DNA of 64,000 nt from an uncultured Rivibacter sp. (GCA_946480925.1 CAMLLU010000024.1:6685-70684), one strand, 5' to 3'; numbered from the stretch's first letter, positions 47,454-56,603 are shown. Program-made: numbers and translations. Notes: generated by a model from the letters alone, not told the origin.

Positions 47454-48368
47454 ATGAATGCGGAACTCATCGAGCTGCGCAACTGGCGCCAGTTCCTCGT
47501 GCTGGCAGAGACGCTCCACTTCGGCCGTGCGGCGCAGCGGCTGCACATGACGCAGCCACCGTTGACACAGGCCATTCAGCAACTGGAACGTCGCCTGGGT
47601 GTGATGCTGTTCGAGCGCACACGCCGCACCGTGGCATTGACGCCGGCCGGCGCCGCGCTGGTGGTGCCGGTGAAGGGGCTGCTGGCACAGGCTGAAGGCT
47701 TGCCCGCGTTGGCGCGGGCAGCCGGGGAAGGCGAAGTGGGGCAGTTGCGGCTGGCGTTCGTCTCGACGGTGGGGTTCGATCCGTTGCCCCGCTGGCTGCG
47801 CGCGTTTCGCGAGGCCGAGCCTCGTGTGAGCGTTGCGCTGCGTGAGGCGACCACTGACGTGCAACTGGCAGCCTTCGACGCAGGCGAAATCGACGCGGGC
47901 TTCGTGCTGCACGCTCCGGGCATGGCTCCACCGGGCTACGAGAAACTCGCCGTGCGCCGTGAGCCACTGGTGCTGGCGCTGCCTGAAACGCACCCGCTGG
48001 CAGGCGTCGTCCGGCTGTCGCTGAAGACGCTGCTGGCCGAGCCACTGGTGATCTTTCCGCGCGGCATTGCGCCATCGCTCTACGACGCGGTGCTGGCGTT
48101 CTATCACCGCCACGGCGCCACGCCGGTCATTGCACAAGAAGCGATCCAGATGCAGACCATCGTCAATTTGGTCTCGGCTGGGCTGGGTCTGGCCTGGGTG
48201 CCCGAAGTGGTGACCGAGCTGCAGCGCACCGGCGTCACTTATCGTCCGCTGCCGTCCTCGCTGGCCGCGGGGGCGCCGCGTTGCGAAACCAGCCTCGTGT
48301 GGCGCGAGCCCGCGCCACCGGCGCTGCAGCGCTTCGTCGGCTTCATCCGCTCGCAGCCGGAGCGTTAA
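47454..48368 (+). CDS. LysR-family transcriptional regulator
   Basis: A 304-residue regulator. The N-terminal HTH (about 4-63) is [20 protein letters not shown], then [21 protein letters not shown]. The effector-binding domain (about 95-295) follows, with [18 protein letters not shown] and [20 protein letters not shown]. It is divergent from ilvD across a dyad operator, so it probably regulates ilvD and itself. It is not obviously IlvY (whose partner is ilvC); the effector is unknown. Confidence 0.92.
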   Translation: MNAELIELRNWRQFLVLAETLHFGRAAQRLHMTQPPLTQAIQQLERRLGVMLFERTRRTVALTPAGAALVVPVKGLLAQAEGLPALARAAGEGEVGQLRLAFVSTVGFDPLPRWLRAFREAEPRVSVALREATTDVQLAAFDAGEIDAGFVLHAPGMAPPGYEKLAVRREPLVLALPETHPLAGVVRLSLKTLLAEPLVIFPRGIAPSLYDAVLAFYHRHGATPVIAQEAIQMQTIVNLVSAGLGLAWVPEVVTELQRTGVTYRPLPSSLAAGAPRCETSLVWREPAPPALQRFVGFIRSQPER

Positions 48369-48414
48369 GAAGACTCGGGTATCGTTCGGCGCTCGTTGCC
48401 AGCTCAAGACCAAC

Positions 48415-49212
48415 ATGCTCGTCCATCCCCAGTTCGACCCCATCGCCATCAAGCTCGGCCCGTTGGCCATTCACTGGTATGGCATCACCTACCTGGTGGC
48501 CTTCGGCCTGTTTCTCTGGCTTGCCTCGTTGCGCGTGAAGCAGCCGCAGTATGCGCAGGCCGGTTGGACGCGGCGTGACGTGGAAGACCTGCTGTTCTAT
48601 GGCGTGCTCGGCGTGGTGATCGGCGGACGGCTGGGCTATGTGCTGTTCTACAAGCCGGGCTATTACGCGGCGAACCCGCTGGAGGTCTTCGCTGTGTGGA
48701 AGGGGGGCATGGCCTTTCACGGCGGGCTGCTCGGTGTGCTCGCGGCCATGGCGCTGTATGCGCGCATGAAGGGGCGCCGGTTCTTCGACGTCACCGACGT
48801 CATCGCGCCCTGTGTGCCCATCGGGCTTGCCAGCGGGCGCATCGGCAACTTCATCAACGGGGAGTTGTGGGGGCGCCCGGCCGACCCCTCGTTGCCGTGG
48901 GCGATGGTCTATCCGCAGTCGGGCACCGACATCCCGCGCCATCCGTCGCCGCTGTACCAGTTCGCGCTCGAAGGGGTGCTGCTGTTCGTGCTGCTGTGGC
49001 TGTATGCGCGCAAGCCGCGTGCGACCGGCCAGGTCTCCGGCGCATTCCTGGCGGGCTACGGCATGTTCCGTTTCATCGCTGAATACTTCCGCGAGCCTGA
49101 CAGCTTCCTGGGGCTACTGGCACTGAACATGAGCATGGGCCAGTGGCTCTGCGTGCCGATGATCCTCGCTGGTGCGGGCATCTGGTGGTGGTCAGGCAGG
49201 CGAGCGCGCTGA
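48415..49212 (+). CDS. lgt: Prolipoprotein diacylglyceryl transferase
   Basis: A 265-residue polytopic inner-membrane enzyme that attaches diacylglycerol to lipobox cysteines, the first step of lipoprotein maturation. The signature [19 protein letters not shown] (about 138-156) is present, with AFHGGLLG and [12 protein letters not shown], and seven hydrophobic segments. ATG 48415 is 46 nt after the LysR stop. Confidence 0.96.
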   Translation: MLVHPQFDPIAIKLGPLAIHWYGITYLVAFGLFLWLASLRVKQPQYAQAGWTRRDVEDLLFYGVLGVVIGGRLGYVLFYKPGYYAANPLEVFAVWKGGMAFHGGLLGVLAAMALYARMKGRRFFDVTDVIAPCVPIGLASGRIGNFINGELWGRPADPSLPWAMVYPQSGTDIPRHPSPLYQFALEGVLLFVLLWLYARKPRATGQVSGAFLAGYGMFRFIAEYFREPDSFLGLLALNMSMGQWLCVPMILAGAGIWWWSGRRAR

Positions 49213-49247
49213 AAAAGAAAAAGCCTCCCGGCCTGGGCCGGGAGGCT
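49212..49247 (-). terminator. Intrinsic terminator of the nitrate-transport operon
   Basis: AGCCTCCCGGCC (49222-49233) pairs with GGCCGGGAGGCT (49236-49247). The T-tract TTTTTCTTTTTC is on the minus strand, so it mainly ends the nrt operon; it may weakly stop lgt as well. Confidence 0.85.
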
Positions 49248-49362
49248 GTGCAAAGGGCTGGGCCCTACTGAGGAGATAGGTGACTTGCAACAAGCCACGC
49301 GTCTTCTCATGCAAAGCCCATGCCACTGTGCTGCGGCCCGGCCCATGCACCGGCCGTCGAGA

Positions 49363-50163
49363 TCAGGCAGCTTCTTTCTCGACGTGGGCGTGCCGCGTGT
49401 AGAGGAAGTCGAGCACCTCGCGCCGGCAATGCACGTATTGCGGATCCTCCGCCAGCTCCACGCGGTTGCGCGGGCGCGGCAGGTTCACGTCGAGGATCTC
49501 GCCGATCGTGGCGGCCGGGCCGTTGGTCATCATCACGATGCGGTCCGACAGCAGCACGGCTTCGTCCACGTCGTGCGTGACCATTACCACGGTGCTTTTG
49601 GTGCGGGCCACGATCTTCAGCAGTTCGTCCTGCAAGTGGGCACGGGTCAGTGCATCCAGGGCGCCGAAGGGCTCGTCCATCAGCAGCACCTTGGGCTCCA
49701 TGGCCAGCGCCCGTGCAATGCCCACGCGCTGCTTCATGCCGCCAGACACCTCGTGCGGGCGCTTGTTGGCCGCATGCGCCATGTTCACCAGGGCCAGGGC
49801 GGCCTGGGTGCGTTCCTTCAGCTTGGCCTTGGACTCCACCGCACCGAACACGCGCTCCACCGCGAGGTAGACGTTTTCGAAGCAGGTGAGCCAGGGCAGC
49901 AGCGAGTGGTTCTGGAACACGACCGCGCGCTCGGGGCCTGGCGCGGCGATCTCGCGGCCGTCGCAGATCAAGCCGCCTGACGTGGGCGTCAGGAGGCCGG
50001 CGATCAGGTTCAGCAACGTGGACTTGCCGCAGCCCGAATGGCCGATCAGCGTGACGAACTCGCCGCGGGCCACTTGCAGGTTGATGTCGCGCAGTGCGTG
50101 AAAGCGCCCCTTCCTGGTGGTGAACACCATCTCGGTGCGCTGAACGTCGATGAAGTTTTTCAT
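49363..50163 (-). CDS. nrtD: Nitrate ABC transporter, ATP-binding protein
   Basis: A 266-residue ABC ATPase of the nitrate/taurine/sulfonate class. Walker A is GHSGCGKST, the Q-loop is FQNHSLLPW, the signature is VSGGMKQR, Walker B is VLLMDEPFGALD and the H-loop is VTHDVDEA. It powers uptake through the adjacent permease. ATG 50163 was preferred over 50181 because AAGGAG then lies 9 nt upstream. Last gene of the minus-strand nrt operon, closed by the terminator at 49222. Confidence 0.9.
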   Translation of the reverse strand: MKNFIDVQRTEMVFTTRKGRFHALRDINLQVARGEFVTLIGHSGCGKSTLLNLIAGLLTPTSGGLICDGREIAAPGPERAVVFQNHSLLPWLTCFENVYLAVERVFGAVESKAKLKERTQAALALVNMAHAANKRPHEVSGGMKQRVGIARALAMEPKVLLMDEPFGALDALTRAHLQDELLKIVARTKSTVVMVTHDVDEAVLLSDRIVMMTNGPAATIGEILDVNLPRPRNRVELAEDPQYVHCRREVLDFLYTRHAHVEKEAA

Positions 50164-50187
50164 GATGGGCAACTCCTTCATTCAGGC

Positions 50188-51096
50188 TCAGTCTTCGAAA
50201 CTGAAGCGCTTGGCGACGGCCATGAGTGCCTGCTCGAGCAGCAGGCCGACGATGCCGATCACGAAGATGGCGATGATGATGTGGGCCACGTTGAGGTTGT
50301 TCCACTCGTCCCACACCCAGAAGCCGATGCCCACGCCGCCGGTCAGCATCTCGGCGGCCACGATCACCAGCCACGCCGTTCCCACCGACAGGCGCACGCC
50401 GGTCAGCATGTACGGCAGCACCGCGGGGAACAGGATCTTCGTGATGACCTTCCATTCGCTGAGGTTCAGCACACGCGCGACGTTGAGGTAGTCCTGCGGC
50501 ACACGCTGCACGCCCACGGCGGTGTTGATGATCATCGGCCAGATGGAGCAGATGAAGATGGTCCAGATGGCTGCCGGGTTGGCGGACTTGAACACCATCA
50601 GGCCGATGGGCAGCCAGGCCAGCGGTGACACAGGGCGCAACAGGCTGATGAGCGGCGACGCCATGCTGTTGAGCACGGCGAAGCGGCCGATCATGAAGCC
50701 AGCCGGAATGCCCACCACGGCTGCCAGGCCGAAGCCCAGGCCCACGCGCTGCAGCGAATTCAGCACGTTCCATCCAATGCCCTGGTCGTTCGGGCCGTTG
50801 CGATAGAACGGGTCGCCAAAGAGCTTGACGGCGGCATCGAAGGTGGCAGCCGGCGTGGGAAACCCGCTGGCACCGCTCATCGTGAGCAGCGCCCAGATGC
50901 CGATCAGCAAGGCCAGGCCGAAGACGGGCGGCAACACCTTGAGCGACACCGCTCGCCAGTCGACCGGCGTGCGCACCGGCTTGGGCTCTGCGGGCTTCAC
51001 GTCGGCCGTTGCCGCAGTGCGTGGCGCCGCGGCGGACCGCGTGGGCGTCTCGGGCGTCGAAGACGCCGAGGGGTTGTGGAAAACAGCGCTCACCAT
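50188..51096 (-). CDS. nrtB: Nitrate ABC transporter, permease
   Basis: A 302-residue permease. An N-terminal Pro/Ala-rich cytoplasmic tail (to about 45) precedes six predicted helices. The EAA-like loop is recognisable as VARVLNLSEWKVITKILFPA, just before VLPYMLTGVRLSVGTAWL, as in NrtB/SsuC-type permeases. ATG 51096 follows GAAGGAG 7 nt upstream. It lies 19 nt after nrtA and 24 nt before nrtD. Confidence 0.9.
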   Translation of the reverse strand: MVSAVFHNPSASSTPETPTRSAAAPRTAATADVKPAEPKPVRTPVDWRAVSLKVLPPVFGLALLIGIWALLTMSGASGFPTPAATFDAAVKLFGDPFYRNGPNDQGIGWNVLNSLQRVGLGFGLAAVVGIPAGFMIGRFAVLNSMASPLISLLRPVSPLAWLPIGLMVFKSANPAAIWTIFICSIWPMIINTAVGVQRVPQDYLNVARVLNLSEWKVITKILFPAVLPYMLTGVRLSVGTAWLVIVAAEMLTGGVGIGFWVWDEWNNLNVAHIIIAIFVIGIVGLLLEQALMAVAKRFSFED

Positions 51097-51115
51097 GGCA
51101 GTGCTCCTTCTTGCG

Positions 51116-52372
51116 TCAAGCCTTGACCTTGAAGCTGTCGGCGTACTTGGCTGGGTCCTTGCCGTCCCACACTGTGCCGTCGACCAGCTTGCTGCTGCGC
51201 AGCGTTTCCTTCGGGACGTTCACCTTCGCCAAGGCGGCACCCTGCTTGTAGAGCTCGATCTGGTTGACCTGCTTGGCCACGCCGAGATAGTCCGGGTGTT
51301 CTTTCAGCAGGCCCCAGCGCTTGTGCTGCGTGAGGAACCACATGCCGTCGGACAGGTACGGGAAGTTCACCGAGCCGTCGCTGAAGAACTTCATGTGGTT
51401 CGGGTCGTCCCAGGTCTTGCCCAGGCCGTTCTGGTAGCGGCCCAGGATGCGCTGGTTGATCACGTCCACGCTGGTGTTGACGTAGGCCTTGTCGGCCACC
51501 GTCTCGGCCATCTTCAGCTTGTTCTGCAGGCCGGCGTCGATCCACTTGCTCGCCTCGAGGATGGCCGCCACCACCGCGCGCGCCGTGTTGGGGTACTTCT
51601 TCACGAAGTCGGCCGTGGTGCCGAGCGCTTTTTCGGGGTGGTCGCGCCAGATGTCCTGCGTGGTGACGGCGGTGATGCCGATGCCGTCGGCAATGGCGCG
51701 GTGGCCCCAGGGCTCGCCGACGCAATACCCGTCCATGTTGCCCACGCGCATGTTGGCCACCATCTGCGGCGGCGGCACCGTGATGACCTTGGCGTCCTTC
51801 ATCGGGTTGATGCCGTAGGTCGCCAGCCAGTAGTACAGCCACATCGCGTGGGTGCCGGTCGGGAAGGTCTGCGCGAAGGTGTAGTCGCGCTTGTCGGCGG
51901 TCATCAGCCTGGCGAGGCTGGGGCCGTCCACCGCGCCCTTGTCGGCCAGCTTCTTCGACAGCGTGATGGCCTGGCCGTTGTGGTTGAGGTTCATCAGCAC
52001 GGCCATGTCCTTCTTGGGGCCGCCCACGCCGAGGTGCACGCCGTAGATCAGGCCCCACAGCACGTGCGCCATGTCGAGCTCGCCGTTGACGAGCTTGTCG
52101 CGCACGCCGGCCCACGAGGCCTCTTTCGTGGGAACGATCTTGATGCCGTACTTCTTGTCGATGCCCAGCACCGAGGCCATCACCACCGACGCGCAATCGG
52201 TCAGTGGAATGAAGCCGATCCTGACTTCTTCCTTTTCGGGCTTGTCGGAGCCTGCGGCCCAGACGGCGGTGTGCAAGCCCGGCACCACGCTGGTGGCGCC
52301 GACGGCGGCGGTGGCTTTGATCAATTTGCGGCGTCCCATGTTGGCCTTCGGTTTGAACTCGGTCGTGGACAT
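51116..52372 (-). CDS. nrtA: Nitrate ABC transporter, substrate-binding protein (Tat-exported)
   Basis: A 418-residue periplasmic binding protein of the NrtA/CmpA family. The N-terminus has a twin-arginine motif RRKLIK followed by a hydrophobic stretch, so export of the folded protein by Tat is expected. NrtA landmarks are EVRIGFIPLTDCASVVMAS, GELDMAHVLWGLIYGVHLG and DGYCVGEPWGHRAI. No cysteine lipobox is seen. First gene of nrtABD. Its leader (about 52373-52516) carries a terminator and two ANTAR-type hairpins, so transcription should depend on nitrogen status and nitrate. Confidence 0.92.
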   Translation of the reverse strand: MSTTEFKPKANMGRRKLIKATAAVGATSVVPGLHTAVWAAGSDKPEKEEVRIGFIPLTDCASVVMASVLGIDKKYGIKIVPTKEASWAGVRDKLVNGELDMAHVLWGLIYGVHLGVGGPKKDMAVLMNLNHNGQAITLSKKLADKGAVDGPSLARLMTADKRDYTFAQTFPTGTHAMWLYYWLATYGINPMKDAKVITVPPPQMVANMRVGNMDGYCVGEPWGHRAIADGIGITAVTTQDIWRDHPEKALGTTADFVKKYPNTARAVVAAILEASKWIDAGLQNKLKMAETVADKAYVNTSVDVINQRILGRYQNGLGKTWDDPNHMKFFSDGSVNFPYLSDGMWFLTQHKRWGLLKEHPDYLGVAKQVNQIELYKQGAALAKVNVPKETLRSSKLVDGTVWDGKDPAKYADSFKVKA

Positions 52373-52406
52373 CTCTCTCGCTCTCCAGTAGCACCCGTGA
52401 ACCAAT

Positions 52407-52460
52407 GAAAAACGGCGTCGTCGCTCCAGCTGCAAGACGCAGCAGGGCGAAGACGCCGTT
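52407..52460 (-). terminator. Leader terminator (attenuator) upstream of nrtA
   Basis: On the minus strand the arm complementary to 52447-52460 pairs with that of 52411-52424 (GACGCCGTT side) with one mismatch in 14, around a 22-nt apical part with its own 5-bp stem. CCGTTTTTC follows at once, an intrinsic terminator 35 nt before the nrtA ATG. Confidence 0.8.
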
Positions 52461-52466
52461 GTCGAA

Positions 52467-52513
52467 GAACCGCCAACCTTGGCGGCTCTTGGGGTGGGAT
52501 CGCCGTTGATCCC
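52467..52513 (-). promoter_or_regulatory. Two-hairpin ANTAR RNA motif in the nrtA leader
   Basis: Reading the RNA, hairpin P1 is GGGATC-AACGGC-GATCCC (52513-52496) and P2 is CCGCC-AAGGTT-GGCGG (52485-52470), extensible to 8 bp with one G-U. Both loops are hexamers with A at position 1 and G at position 4, the published ANTAR-binding rule. They sit directly upstream of the terminator. Confidence 0.82.
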
Positions 52514-52526
52514 TGGGGCTCAGTTC

Positions 52527-52542
52527 AGCAAGAGGTGTGCCA
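52527..52542 (-). promoter_or_regulatory. Sigma-54 promoter of the nrt operon
   Basis: The minus strand reads TGGCAC, ACCTC, TTGCT (52542-52527), a full match to TGGCAC-N5-TTGCW. The predicted start near 52516 lies 3 nt before the first ANTAR hairpin. Confidence 0.8.
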
Positions 52543-52595
52543 CCAGCGCGGACGCCACAACGCACAAAGACCGTGCACGTTGCGCACGAAGCGCA

Positions 52596-53234
52596 TCAAC
52601 TCAGCACATCGGCCACGTCGAGCACACGCTGCGCCACCTCGGCCAGCCTCAGCCCGCGGTCCATCGCGGTCTTGCGCAGGCGCGCATAGGCCTCTTCCTC
52701 GGTCAGGCCGTTGCGGGTCATCAAGAGGCCCTTGGCGCGGTCGATCACCTTGCGCTCCGAAAGCTGCGTGCGCGCATCGGCGAGCTCGCGGCGCATCGTC
52801 TCTTCGTGCTGGAAGCGCGCCATCGCCACTTCGAGCACGGGCTTCACACGGTCGGACGCGAGGCCCGCCACCACGTAGGCCGTCACGCCAGCGGCGATGG
52901 CGTCCTTCACGTGGCTGGTGTCATCGTCGTCGGTGAAAAGCACGATGGGGCGGCGCGCCTCGCGTGTGGCCATCACCACGTGCTCCAGCGTGTCGCGCGC
53001 CTGGCTCTCGGCGTCCACGATGATCATGTCCGGCTGGATCTGCGAAATGCGGTCCGGCAGGAAGGTGTCGACGGGCAGCACGGCCACGATGTTGTAGCCG
53101 TTTTCGAGCAAGCCGATGCGCAGGCTGCGCGAGCGCTCCGCCTCCCACCAGGCTTGCGTGTCCGAAGGGTCGGGCGCGAGCGAATCTGGTGCAACGATGA
53201 CGATGCGCAGGGCATGGACCGGGCTCATGGGCAT
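52596..53234 (-). CDS. nasT: ANTAR-domain antiterminator NasT
   Basis: A 212-residue regulator. Residues 10-125 form a receiver-like domain (IVIVAPDSL, DMIIVDAESQ with Asp74, RRPIVLFTDDDD). Residues 152-211 form a helical ANTAR RNA-binding domain (LSERKVIDRAKGLLMTRNGL, EEEAYARLRKTAMDRGL, AEVAQRVLDVA). NasT-type proteins bind paired hexaloop hairpins and prevent termination. Exactly such hairpins lie in the nrtA leader 80 nt downstream of this gene. The usual nitrate-sensing partner NasS is not visible in the window. The start may be ATG 53234 or ATG 53228. Confidence 0.9.
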   Translation of the reverse strand: MPMSPVHALRIVIVAPDSLAPDPSDTQAWWEAERSRSLRIGLLENGYNIVAVLPVDTFLPDRISQIQPDMIIVDAESQARDTLEHVVMATREARRPIVLFTDDDDTSHVKDAIAAGVTAYVVAGLASDRVKPVLEVAMARFQHEETMRRELADARTQLSERKVIDRAKGLLMTRNGLTEEEAYARLRKTAMDRGLRLAEVAQRVLDVADVLS

Positions 53235-53281
53235 GGCGCAGCAACATCTGCGCCAATGCAGTGAAACGTGTGCAGAAATGC

Positions 53282-53306
53282 ACAAGGGCCCGCGCGGGGC
53301 CCTTGT
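53282..53306 (-). terminator. Hairpin downstream of the small HTH gene
   Basis: ACAAGGGCCC (53282-53291) and GGGCCCTTGT (53297-53306) form a 10-bp stem with loop GCGCG. The following tract is only moderately T-rich (GCATTTC). Confidence 0.55.
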
Positions 53307-53342
53307 TCGCTATTGGTGCAACGCCGCGCGGCGTCGCGTCGT

Positions 53343-53624
53343 TCAGCCCAAGTCTGCGCTGTCGCGGGCCCGGCGGATCCAGCCCAGCGGCATGAGGCTG
53401 CCGAACAGCGACTCAGGCTCCGGCATGCCCCGCTCGGACAATACTCCGCACTCGAGCAGCAGTTCGACGAATTCCTTCACGGCGGCGCGCGCCAGCCCGC
53501 TGGCCTGCATGAGTTGAGCGACGGAAGCATGCCGCTGTGACATCTCGTGCAGCATGCGCCGATAAGCGGTGCGGTGATAGGCGGCTGGCAACTCAGGCCA
53601 GCCCAAGAGTTTGTACTCTTTCAT
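53343..53624 (-). CDS. Small winged-helix-like protein
   Basis: A 93-residue protein (ATG 53624, GGAG close upstream). It begins MKEYKLLGWPELPAAYHRTA and contains an HTH-like segment, MSQRHASVAQLMQASGLARA, followed by AVKEFVELLLECGVLSER. The arrangement resembles a small DNA-binding or MarR-like wing domain, but I cannot name a family. It is not clearly linked to nasT, from which a terminator-like hairpin separates it, and it lies divergent from tsaD. Confidence 0.7.
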   Translation of the reverse strand: MKEYKLLGWPELPAAYHRTAYRRMLHEMSQRHASVAQLMQASGLARAAVKEFVELLLECGVLSERGMPEPESLFGSLMPLGWIRRARDSADLG

Positions 53625-53832
53625 AGCTCCAACGACTTGGTTTGTTGTTGGGAGGCTCGCTGGCCATTTTTCCCATTTCTGCCGGCAGGGTAGTGGGACT
53701 TTGTGACAAGTGGAAGAGGCTGTAGCGCGGTTTTCGGGTATTCCCCAACACTTGCGTCGCAACAAACATGCAAACCACGCACACCGACCGTCCCATAGGG
53801 GGCGACGACACCGCTGGCTACACTCCCAGCCC

Positions 53833-54864
53833 ATGTTTGTGCTCGGCATCGAATCCTCTTGCGACGAAACCGGTGTAGCGCTGGTCGAGGCCGGCGAGCA
53901 GCCGGTGCCCCGCCTGCTCACACATGCCTTGCATAGCCAGATCGACATGCACCAGGCCTATGGCGGCGTGGTGCCCGAGCTGGCATCGCGCGACCACATT
54001 CGCCGCGTGCTGCCGCTGGCGCGCGAAGTGTTGAAGTCGGCGAGGCTGGAGCTCTCAGCCGTCGATCTGGTGGCTTACACGCGTGGGCCGGGGCTGGCCG
54101 GCGCATTGCTGGTAGGCGCCGGCGTGGCCTGCGCGCTGGCCGCAGCGCTGGACCGGCCGGTGCTGGGTGTTCACCACCTCGAAGGGCATTTGCTGTCGCC
54201 ATTTCTGTCTGCCGATCCGCCGGAGTTTCCCTTCGTGGCGCTACTGGTCTCCGGTGGCCACACGCAGCTCATGCGTGTGGACGGCGTGGGTGACTATGAG
54301 CTGCTCGGCGAGACCATCGACGACGCGGCAGGCGAGGCGTTCGACAAGTCCGCCAAGCTGCTGGGGCTTGGTTACCCAGGCGGGCCGGCCTTGGCACGGC
54401 TGGCTGAATTTGGCGATGCGGCCGCGTTCGCATTGCCGAGGCCGCTGCTGCACAGCGGCAAGCTCGACTTTTCCTTCGCCGGGCTCAAGACCGCAGTGCG
54501 CGTGCAGCTCGGCAAGCTCGGGCCCAATGTCTGCGAGCAGTCGCGCGCCGACTTGGCTGCTGCCACGCAGGCGGCGATCGTCGACGTGCTGGCCGCGAAA
54601 TCGCTGTCAGCGCTCAAGTCCACTGGCCTGAAGCGGCTGGTGGTAGCGGGGGGCGTGGGGGCCAACCGGCTATTGCGCGAACGGCTCAATGCCGAATGCA
54701 GCAAGCGTGGCGTGCGCGTGCACTACCCGGAGCTGCACTTGTGCACGGACAACGGCGCCATGATCGCGCTCGCGGCGGCCATGCGGCTCAAGGCCGGCCG
54801 GGCCGAAGCCCGGCGCGACTATGCCTTCGACGTGAAACCGCGCTGGGAATTGGGCGCTGCTTGA
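53833..54864 (+). CDS. tsaD: tRNA N6-adenosine threonylcarbamoyltransferase
   Basis: A 343-residue ASKHA-fold enzyme that, with TsaB/TsaE, transfers threonylcarbamoyl to A37 of ANN-decoding tRNAs. It starts [17 protein letters not shown] and contains the metal-binding HHLEGH (HxxxH) motif near residue 113 and [15 protein letters not shown] 53833 begins at the conserved N-terminus; the open frame upstream has no family match. Converges with hsp20. Confidence 0.96.
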   Translation: MFVLGIESSCDETGVALVEAGEQPVPRLLTHALHSQIDMHQAYGGVVPELASRDHIRRVLPLAREVLKSARLELSAVDLVAYTRGPGLAGALLVGAGVACALAAALDRPVLGVHHLEGHLLSPFLSADPPEFPFVALLVSGGHTQLMRVDGVGDYELLGETIDDAAGEAFDKSAKLLGLGYPGGPALARLAEFGDAAAFALPRPLLHSGKLDFSFAGLKTAVRVQLGKLGPNVCEQSRADLAAATQAAIVDVLAAKSLSALKSTGLKRLVVAGGVGANRLLRERLNAECSKRGVRVHYPELHLCTDNGAMIALAAAMRLKAGRAEARRDYAFDVKPRWELGAA

Positions 54865-54884
54865 GGCCGCGCCCAGGACTGAGC

Positions 54885-55346
54885 TCAGTTGACGGCGATA
54901 CGGGTGGCGCCCGGTGCCACTTTCTTGGCCAGTGTGAGCGTCAGCACGCCGTTGTCCAGCTTGGCCTGCGAGGCAGCCTCGTCCACTTCGACCGGCAGCG
55001 TGAAACTGCGCGAGAAGTTGGTGGCGGAGCGCTCGCGATGGATCACGCGCTCACCTTCCTTCTTCTCGTGTGCGGACTGGGCCCTTGCCTCCAGCGTCAC
55101 CACACGGCCGTCGACGGAGATCTTCACGTCTTTCTTCGCAACGCCAGGCAGGTCCACCGTTACGGTGTAGCTGGTTTCGGTTTCGTTCAAGTCGAGCGCA
55201 GGCGCGCGCGCCGTCCGGGCGGCATCGGTGTGCATGCGCGAGCCCAACACGTTGGCTACGGTGTCATCGAACAGGCGATCGAGCGCGCTGTTCAGGTAGA
55301 CGGCATGGCCATTGCGGGCGCGGCGGGCAGCGGGGATCAGAAACAT
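54885..55346 (-). CDS. Hsp20/alpha-crystallin small heat-shock protein
   Basis: A 153-residue chaperone. The alpha-crystallin domain (about 48-140) holds YTVTVDLPGVAKKDVKISVD, ERSATNFSRSFTLP and the LDNGVLTLTLAKK strand. The tail ends in RIAVN, an I-x-V-type motif used for oligomer assembly. It holds unfolded proteins during heat stress. TAGGAG precedes the start. A sigma-32-like -35 box lies about 80 bp upstream of the ATG. Confidence 0.92.
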   Translation of the reverse strand: MFLIPAARRARNGHAVYLNSALDRLFDDTVANVLGSRMHTDAARTARAPALDLNETETSYTVTVDLPGVAKKDVKISVDGRVVTLEARAQSAHEKKEGERVIHRERSATNFSRSFTLPVEVDEAASQAKLDNGVLTLTLAKKVAPGATRIAVN

Positions 55347-55392
55347 GTCGGACTCCTAGAATCGGCGGGCGCTGCCACTCGCAGCCTCCCAT

Positions 55393-55419
55393 GCCGCTCG
55401 AATTGAGAGCGGCTTTTTT
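55393..55419 (+). terminator. Intrinsic terminator upstream of the aminotransferase gene
   Basis: GCCGCTC (55393-55399) pairs with GAGCGGC (55407-55413), loop GAATTGA, followed by six T. It lies 33 nt before the aminotransferase ATG, so it either stops read-through from tsaD or attenuates the gene. Confidence 0.75.
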
Positions 55420-55428
55420 CATTTCAAG
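55402..55428 (-). promoter_or_regulatory. Sigma-32-like promoter of hsp20
   Basis: On the minus strand CTTGAAA (55428-55422) matches the heat-shock -35 box exactly; CTCAAT at 14-bp spacing is a partial match to CCCCAT. Confidence 0.45.
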
Positions 55429-55451
55429 AGTCGCACTGAGAAGGCTTGTCC

Positions 55452-56603
55452 ATGCGAGAACTGATTCAGCAACTGCCCGCCTCGAAGATCCGCGAAGTGG
55501 CCAATGCCGGCATCGGCCGCAGCGACGTGCTCGCGTTCTGGTTCGGCGAAAGCGATGAAGTCACGCCTGCGTTCATTCGTGAGGCAGCGGCCGCGTCGCT
55601 GATGCGCGGTGAAACCTTCTACTCGCACAACCTCGGTCTGCCGGAGTTGCGCGAGGCGCTGGCCGGCTACACGAGCAGCCTGCATCCGCGGGTCGATGCC
55701 GACCGGATTGCCGTCACGTCGTCCGGTGTCAGTGCGTTGATGATCGCGATGCAGGCCCTGGTCGGTGCGGGTGACGAGGTGGTTGCCGTCGTGCCGGTGT
55801 GGCCCAACATCACGGCGCAGCCGACGATCCTGGGGGCGCAGGTGAAGCGGGTGTCGCTGCATCCGCAGGAAGGAGCATGGCGGCTTGATCTCGACGAGCT
55901 GATTTCGGCTGTGACCGAGCGTACTCGCGTACTGGTGGTGAACGCGCCCAACAACCCGACTGGCTGGTGTCTCAGTGCAGAAGAGCAGCGGGCCATCCTT
56001 GATCATTGCCGCCGTACGGGAACCTGGATCCTGGCCGACGAGGTGTACGAGCGCCTCTATTACGCAAGAGATGGTCAGCCTGCACCTGCTTTTCTGGACG
56101 TGGCGCAGCCAGACGACCGGCTGATCGTCGTGCACAGTTTCTCGAAGAGCTTTTTGATGACCGGTTGGCGGCTGGGTTGGATGGTGCTGCCGCACCGTTT
56201 GGTGGATGCCGTTGGCAAACTGATCGAGTTCAACACCTCATGTGCTCCCGTGTTCGTGCAGCGCGCAGGGCTCGCCGCGATGCAAGGGGCGCGTGAATTT
56301 GTGCCGGACTTGGTGCTGCGCCTCCAGGGCTGCCGCGACACGTTGCTGCCGCGGCTGCAGGCGTTGCCCGGTATCGAGGTGGCGGTGCCGGCGGGTGGCA
56401 TGTACGCCTTCTTCCGCGTGGCGGGGCAGGGTGATTCGCTGGTATTTGCCAAGCGACTGGTCGCGGAATTCGGCCTGGGGCTGGCGCCCGGCGTGGCGTT
56501 CGGGCCGGAAGGCGAGGGCTGGCTGCGCTGGTGCTTCGCCTCGCGCGACCCGCAAAGGCTGGTCGAGGGCGTGCAGCGGCTGGAATGCGCTCTCGGTCTA
56601 TAA
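55452..56603 (+). CDS. Class I/II PLP-dependent aminotransferase
   Basis: A 383-residue fold-type I aminotransferase. [11 protein letters not shown] holds the conserved Asn, [10 protein letters not shown] the Asp/Tyr, and [17 protein letters not shown] the PLP-binding Lys with the downstream Arg. It resembles aspartate-type class I enzymes; the amino-acid substrate is not predictable. ATG 55452 is preferred over a TTG six bases upstream. Its stop codon overlaps the -10 box of the rpsO promoter. Confidence 0.9.
   Translation: MRELIQQLPASKIREVANAGIGRSDVLAFWFGESDEVTPAFIREAAAASLMRGETFYSHNLGLPELREALAGYTSSLHPRVDADRIAVTSSGVSALMIAMQALVGAGDEVVAVVPVWPNITAQPTILGAQVKRVSLHPQEGAWRLDLDELISAVTERTRVLVVNAPNNPTGWCLSAEEQRAILDHCRRTGTWILADEVYERLYYARDGQPAPAFLDVAQPDDRLIVVHSFSKSFLMTGWRLGWMVLPHRLVDAVGKLIEFNTSCAPVFVQRAGLAAMQGAREFVPDLVLRLQGCRDTLLPRLQALPGIEVAVPAGGMYAFFRVAGQGDSLVFAKRLVAEFGLGLAPGVAFGPEGEGWLRWCFASRDPQRLVEGVQRLECALGL

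Noticed and set aside
47346..48470. Long N-terminal extension of ilvD across the LysR gene
   Set aside because: It is antisense to a well-supported LysR gene, and IlvD has its conserved N-terminus and ribosome-binding site at 47345.
49222..49247. Hairpin after lgt as the lgt terminator
   Set aside because: The T-tract lies on the minus strand, so it is assigned to the nrt operon; only a weak effect on lgt is likely.
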